64,000 nucleotides of DNA from the NCBI GenBank assembly GCA_015227615.1, contig JAALGZ010000018.1, forward strand, positions 558,001 through 622,000, read 5' to 3'. Origin of the DNA: Labyrinthula sp. Ha. Taxonomy: Eukaryota > Sar > Bigyra > Labyrinthulida > Labyrinthulaceae. Under the pieces are notes generated by a model. That model did no database searches, was not told the DNA's origin, and saw only the letters and a program-made list of their open reading frames with translations. The translations under genes were made by a program, and so were the position numbers. Shown here in pieces: positions 59,503 to 64,000 of this stretch; position 1 is the stretch's first letter; the number at the start of each line of letters is the position of its first letter.

Positions 59503-62500
59503 ATGAGAACAGGCATTTTATTCCGGAACTTAGGCTCTAACAGTAATAAAGGGTATACAGAATTACAGAAATCTATTTATCGCGAAGATATTGAAGATGT
59601 GTCTTTCTTACTCAAGAGCACAGATGTAAACCTTTATGAAAAGGATAAATGGGGAAACACAGCTTTTGACTGGGCGAATCGTGTAGGTTCAAAATGTATC
59701 CGTGATATTTTTTTTTTCTTGCTCACAGAAAAGATTGAAGGGGAAAGATTAGATGAGGCAGAACACAATACTTTGTTAAAGAAACATGAAGAACTTGAAA
59801 AATATTTTCATGCACATGTAAACATTAGAAAGAACTTCATGTTATTGCTTCAAGACTCATTTCAGTCTCAAGCTTCCTCAATGGATCTCAAAAAACTTTT
59901 TTATGGCATTTCAAATTGTCATTTTAAACGAAGTTTCAATGAAAAGAAGAATGAATTTATGTCAACTTGTAAATTGCTTCAAGTAGAAGCTCCCAATGTA
60001 TCTCATTTTCTAGATATAAATATATCAAATTTCACAGAATCTAATAAATTTCCAAATAATCTTTCTTTATGGTGTTGTATTTATGGTGATTGTTCATTCT
60101 TAAAAAATATTGTACTTATTGAAAAAGGTTGTGAAAGCTCTCTGTCAAGGTTTGATCTACGTTTTCAACATACTGTCTATACATATATTTCTGCTTGTAA
60201 TATGACTCAATATGTTTTGATGTTACTTAAAGAGGATTTCTTGAATAATATAGAGTTTGGTTTCTTTGTTTTTGCTACTGCTAAAACAAAACCAATGGTG
60301 ATTAAAAGTGTTTTTATAGAATGTATATTGAATAGCTGCACAGAATCTTTTGAACTATTAAGTAAACACTATATATCTAAATATGGATATCATCAACTAT
60401 ATATTGCTCTATCCACAAAAGTAGAGAAAACACTCTCACCAATAGAGTTTTACAAATTAGGGAAAGTAAAGTGTGATAAAATGAAAATTATTATTTTCTC
60501 AGTGTTAAACCAAATTGAGACTCTTGAGCTTAATGAGGCAAAAAGGAAAGATAATTTACTAAGATATTTTTGCAGGAAAGGGTGCGGGAAGTCTTTGACT
60601 TTATCAGAATTTGAAGCGCATGAGAAATATGATTGTTCTTTTCGAAAAATATTTTGTACACTTGGTTGTGGAAAATATTTGAAATATAACTTTCATGATA
60701 GTCATCAAAGAAAACATTGTCCAAAACGAAAAGCATATTGTCCAAATGTTTTGAAAGGCTGTTCGTACAAAGGAAAAGTTGAATCTATGAAGGTTCACAT
60801 TAAAAAACATTGTATACAAAAGAAGGGCTTCAAGTGTAACAAAAGAACTGTTGATGTCTTGGATTGTCCTTTTGTTGGGATACAGGGGTCTTATACTTGT
60901 ATCTATTGTAGAAAAGACTATACAGTACAAAAACTTTTACCCTCAGTTCATGAAATTGTTTGCAATTCAAAATTAAGAAAATGTCCTATGTCTTGTGGAA
61001 AACCAATATCAAAAGCAAATTGGCGGCATCATATAAGTGAAGATTGTTTAAATAGAGTTATTGATTGTGAGCTTTGTGGGATGAAGTTAAAATATATTGA
61101 CTTGAATGAGCATAATAAACTTTGTTGTAATAGAAAAGTATTATGTCCATATGAAGTTTGTTTATCAAAGACTAAAGTGAGAGTTGATGGATACTCAGGT
61201 ATTTTTATCATTCGTAACCTTGAATGTACGAGCCCAAAGATTATAGAGGTTACTCTAGTTTGTCTAGATGGTACCCAGATTCTCCAATGGAATCTGCATG
61301 AGATGAGAAATATAAACCTAATAGATTCTATTAGCAGTAAGGTTTCATGTGGGTTGATTTGCTTTTCTCAACTTCATCTTCATTTTGAAAAGTGTTTATG
61401 CAAGAAGATATTACTTGAGAAACCTAAGAAAACCTCTAATAACAAGAAATATCTGGAAGTTGAGAGATCTGTCAGGAAAACATTGACTTTGAATAAATTT
61501 CTTCTTGAACCTAAGGTACAAAAGGAACAAAATATATCCACTAGTAAATCACTGAAGAAATCCATAAATACGAATATACAGGATTTGACTCCAAAAGTTG
61601 CAATAGGTAAAACTCCTAAGAGTTTAAAGTCTTATGCAGTAATGCATCAAAATAGAATCAGTGAAACCTCTTTTGGCGAAACCTCTATTAGTCAGAAGCT
61701 ACCATCTTTACTACTAGATGAAGAAAACCAAGACTTCACTTCTTTAGATGTAAGAGAAAAAATAGAATATTCAGAGAAGGGATTATTGCTACAGAGCTGC
61801 TGCTTCCGAAAACAAGACAGGAAAAAGTATGTTATTTATTTGCTAACTACCGCAAAGGAAGGGGTTATTCAAAGAAAACTGTCAGTGGTAAGAGATATTC
61901 TATCTCGGTTTCAACTAGATGTCAAACTTGTTCAAGAGGCTTATCAACTTATTCGCAGACTAGATGATGATCGTTCACTTGAAGCAACGAGTTTACGAAA
62001 AAAAATATCTGTTCATAAAGCTTTATTGAATATACTAATATCTCCCTCATTATCTGACCAGCTAGTAGAATCTCTCTATGAAAAGGTAAGGTTTTATCTT
62101 GATATAGTTATTATTGACCTTGGATGGTTAGGTTTCAATAAAAAAGAGTTTAACTCCTATTTGAGTAGATTTGAACCTGATTCAGAAAATCTAAAATGGA
62201 TGACTGAAGTTTTTGCAGCTGAAAATTTATTTTGTTCGGTATTTATGGATTTAGTTTTAAACAGGGTTAAAGTTGTAAAAACTAAATTAACATGGTACGA
62301 AGTGCCTGTTGATGAAGATTTATGTCGTACTGTCGATATTATTGAGGACGAAAACGCAGAAATTATCGTGTTGGACCGGAAAAAGAAAACTTCGATAGAA
62401 AGAGAAAATATAATAGGGCAGGATTATAATTCAACCTATCAAGAAATTAGAATGCTAAGAGAGAAACTTGAAAAGAAAAAAATTGATAAACCCGTTGTAA

Positions 62501-62934
62501 AACTGAAGAAAGGGGAAAGAATGTCATCATACTCCAAACTTTTTGAAGAATATGAGAAAAACACAAAAGTTTTGAGTTTGCTTCTTGAGAAGTATCAAAG
62601 AAGAATCTTTTCTTTGTCGGAAATATATCGAAAACAGAAAAACAAAACTAAATCTGTTTCTAACCTTATATCTGGTATTCATAGACTGAAAGAGTTAAAG
62701 GAAGAAGAAAATTATAAACAAGCCTTGAAAAACAAGAGAGAAGAATATAGAAGAAGAGTGAATATTATTCTTCGTAAAAAAACTGCCTTAGGTTATTCAA
62801 TTCTCAATATGGCGAAGTTAAAAACAGAAATGCATCAGTCTTCTGCGATATATAAATTCATCAAGACAATTGCAAATGCTGAAGATTCAAATAATCAGAA
62901 GCTAAGCTGTTTTCCATTTGTTTCAATGAGCTGA
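59503..62934 (+). CDS. ankyrin / TRAF-type zinc-finger / coiled-coil protein
   Basis: 1143 residues, intronless. Two ankyrin-like units at the N-terminus (about 18-80; LQKSIYREDIEDVSFLLKST, KWGNTAFDWANRVG). A helical middle follows, then a cluster of TRAF-type zinc fingers (about 350-560): FCRKGCGKSLTLSEFEAH, CTLGCGKYLKYNFHDSH, CPNVLKGCSYKGKVESMKVH, CPMSCGKPISKANWRHH and CELCGMKLKYIDLNEH, with Cys and His spacing kept. A basic, Ser-rich linker and a long charged coiled coil (about 960-1110) end the protein. It has no RING or MATH domain, so it is not a classical TRAF; it may be a scaffold or a ubiquitin-pathway adaptor. Strong A/T codon bias and Lys/Asn richness suggest fast evolution. Confidence 0.75.
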   Translation: MRTGILFRNLGSNSNKGYTELQKSIYREDIEDVSFLLKSTDVNLYEKDKWGNTAFDWANRVGSKCIRDIFFFLLTEKIEGERLDEAEHNTLLKKHEELEKYFHAHVNIRKNFMLLLQDSFQSQASSMDLKKLFYGISNCHFKRSFNEKKNEFMSTCKLLQVEAPNVSHFLDINISNFTESNKFPNNLSLWCCIYGDCSFLKNIVLIEKGCESSLSRFDLRFQHTVYTYISACNMTQYVLMLLKEDFLNNIEFGFFVFATAKTKPMVIKSVFIECILNSCTESFELLSKHYISKYGYHQLYIALSTKVEKTLSPIEFYKLGKVKCDKMKIIIFSVLNQIETLELNEAKRKDNLLRYFCRKGCGKSLTLSEFEAHEKYDCSFRKIFCTLGCGKYLKYNFHDSHQRKHCPKRKAYCPNVLKGCSYKGKVESMKVHIKKHCIQKKGFKCNKRTVDVLDCPFVGIQGSYTCIYCRKDYTVQKLLPSVHEIVCNSKLRKCPMSCGKPISKANWRHHISEDCLNRVIDCELCGMKLKYIDLNEHNKLCCNRKVLCPYEVCLSKTKVRVDGYSGIFIIRNLECTSPKIIEVTLVCLDGTQILQWNLHEMRNINLIDSISSKVSCGLICFSQLHLHFEKCLCKKILLEKPKKTSNNKKYLEVERSVRKTLTLNKFLLEPKVQKEQNISTSKSLKKSINTNIQDLTPKVAIGKTPKSLKSYAVMHQNRISETSFGETSISQKLPSLLLDEENQDFTSLDVREKIEYSEKGLLLQSCCFRKQDRKKYVIYLLTTAKEGVIQRKLSVVRDILSRFQLDVKLVQEAYQLIRRLDDDRSLEATSLRKKISVHKALLNILISPSLSDQLVESLYEKVRFYLDIVIIDLGWLGFNKKEFNSYLSRFEPDSENLKWMTEVFAAENLFCSVFMDLVLNRVKVVKTKLTWYEVPVDEDLCRTVDIIEDENAEIIVLDRKKKTSIERENIIGQDYNSTYQEIRMLREKLEKKKIDKPVVKLKKGERMSSYSKLFEEYEKNTKVLSLLLEKYQRRIFSLSEIYRKQKNKTKSVSNLISGIHRLKELKEEENYKQALKNKREEYRRRVNIILRKKTALGYSILNMAKLKTEMHQSSAIYKFIKTIANAEDSNNQKLSCFPFVSMS

Positions 62935-64000
62935 TTAAGTGCTCACTACAATCTGCTTCACACTGCTTTCTATTTTGAAATGAAGCATCTTGCTTAACAG
63001 CATTATTCTCTGGTTAGGAGTGCTACACTAAGAATGATGGTAAAAAATGGAGCATGGAGTACCACCTTTCTCTTGCAAGGCAATTTGGAACTAAGTTTAA
63101 GATACCTGTGTTAATTTTTTGAAAATAGTCTCTTTAGTTTTTATGTATTCGTACTGAAATAATAGGCTAAAAAAAAGACTATTATTCAGAGAGTCAATGG
63201 ATAATACACTTTGGAACCCAGAGTGCAAATTAATTGGAAACGTGTGCCCTGTGTAAATAAGACGATAGTGGTTCAAGCATCTTTGCTTCTCGGGAAAAGA
63301 AAATGTCTAGTTCTTGGAGGGATGTCTCATTAGATATAACCCTGTATCATCGTAACATTGGTATCTACTAACTCTTGAACGAATTAATGTTTGGTTCGTT
63401 CAGATCAGTAAGACTGTTTTCAGCCTCTTTTCCGTTTTTGAAGTATTCACGTATTTTAAATAAATAGTTTTATTTTAAAATACGACTTCAGTTGTCATGG
63501 CATTATATACACTGGAAAGCTTGAAAAACTGCGTCTGTTTCCATCCCTTATGTCATCAGGTATGTATTAATAATAATAATATAGTTTCATTTTGGTATAT
63601 ATTAGAAATAGAAGACAAAAATTAAGTTTTACATAAACTATATATGAAAACACATTATTGTAACTAGAGCTCATATCTAGCTCTATTGGTGCTCTTCTGA
63701 ACAGAAGCAAGAAAAAATAAAGCGACGAAAGAGGGTCGATGACTTAGAGATCAGCTATATTAAGCTGGTTGGTAAACCTTTATAGTCTTTTAGCTTCAGC
63801 TATCAATCTAAAATATATACCACAGGACAACCACCGGTTAAAATTCTCTGTTCGATATCTTGCTGTAATATCTCTCTTCAGTTTTCTTCATTCTGCAGAG
63901 GAAGAACACTTACACATGTAGGTAATTGTTAGAAGAATTAATCATAACTAGGCATATAGACTGAGAGAAAGTTCTCTTTGAGAGATTGATCATCAGCTAA
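62935..64000. other. non-coding right end, 1.1 kb
   Basis: Downstream flank of the ankyrin/TRAF gene. A short TAA repeat occurs near 63569-63581. No gene start or RNA gene recognised before the edge. Confidence 0.5.

Noticed and set aside
63497-63593. Possible 25-nt intron (GTATGT...TATAG) after a 21-codon frame
   Set aside because: The body is mostly a TAA repeat, the spliced product ends after seven more codons, and there is no homology to support it.

Overview
The window is nuclear DNA from an AT-rich, probably single-celled eukaryote that uses the standard code (TAA, TAG and TGA all end genes). It carries about fourteen protein genes, one tRNA, and long non-coding stretches with decayed mobile elements. 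The families are eukaryotic: mitochondrial BCKDH E1-alpha, coronin, PI-PLC, a RhoGEF (DH) protein, NudC, a DEAD-box helicase with a probable organelle leader, and F-box/LRR/ARM, ankyrin and TRAF-zinc-finger proteins. The species cannot be fixed from sequence alone. The best lineage clue is seven spliceosomal introns of only 28-32 nt, reconstructed in three genes by joining exons whose frames and family homology continue across GT..AG. Coronin and a DH-type RhoGEF suggest an actin-based motile or phagotrophic cell rather than a land plant.

Layout. 1-3.1 kb: BCKDHA (minus, running off the left edge) and a DUF3228 gene (plus) share a 104-bp divergent promoter; coronin (minus, four exons) converges on DUF3228. 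3.1-5.5 kb: non-coding, then tRNA-Ser(AGA). 5.8-11.3 kb: PI-PLC (plus) converging with a four-exon HPPD-like dioxygenase (minus). 11.3-16.5 kb: non-coding, with one copy of a roughly 380-bp dispersed repeat and a decayed LINE. 16.5-18.5 kb: RhoGEF-like gene. 18.5-25.4 kb: non-coding with one relic frame. 25.5-41.1 kb: a dense block of five genes: an ankyrin multi-pass membrane protein and a 1520-aa membrane protein whose stop codons overlap, a basic coiled-coil protein on a 110-bp divergent promoter, a single-pass membrane protein, and an F-box/LRR/ARM protein. 41.1-47.9 kb: non-coding, with a second LINE relic and a MITE. 47.9-52.7 kb: NudC and a DEAD-box helicase on a divergent promoter, then two unrecognised minus-strand genes. 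52.7-59.5 kb: a TIR-like repeat beside a decayed MULE/FAR1-like transposase. 59.5-62.9 kb: ankyrin/TRAF-zinc-finger protein. 62.9-64 kb: no gene seen.

Functional threads. Two amino-acid-catabolism genes (BCKDHA and the HPPD-like gene) share an identical 15-bp promoter word, and part of it recurs upstream of the RhoGEF gene. Coronin, PI-PLC, the DH protein and NudC belong to signalling and cytoskeleton. The most unusual features are the tiny introns, six of which place a stop in frame if retained; an HPPD-family enzyme far longer than usual that keeps all three metal ligands; two genes whose upstream ORF stop overlaps the main start codon; and the head-to-head pair of novel large membrane proteins.
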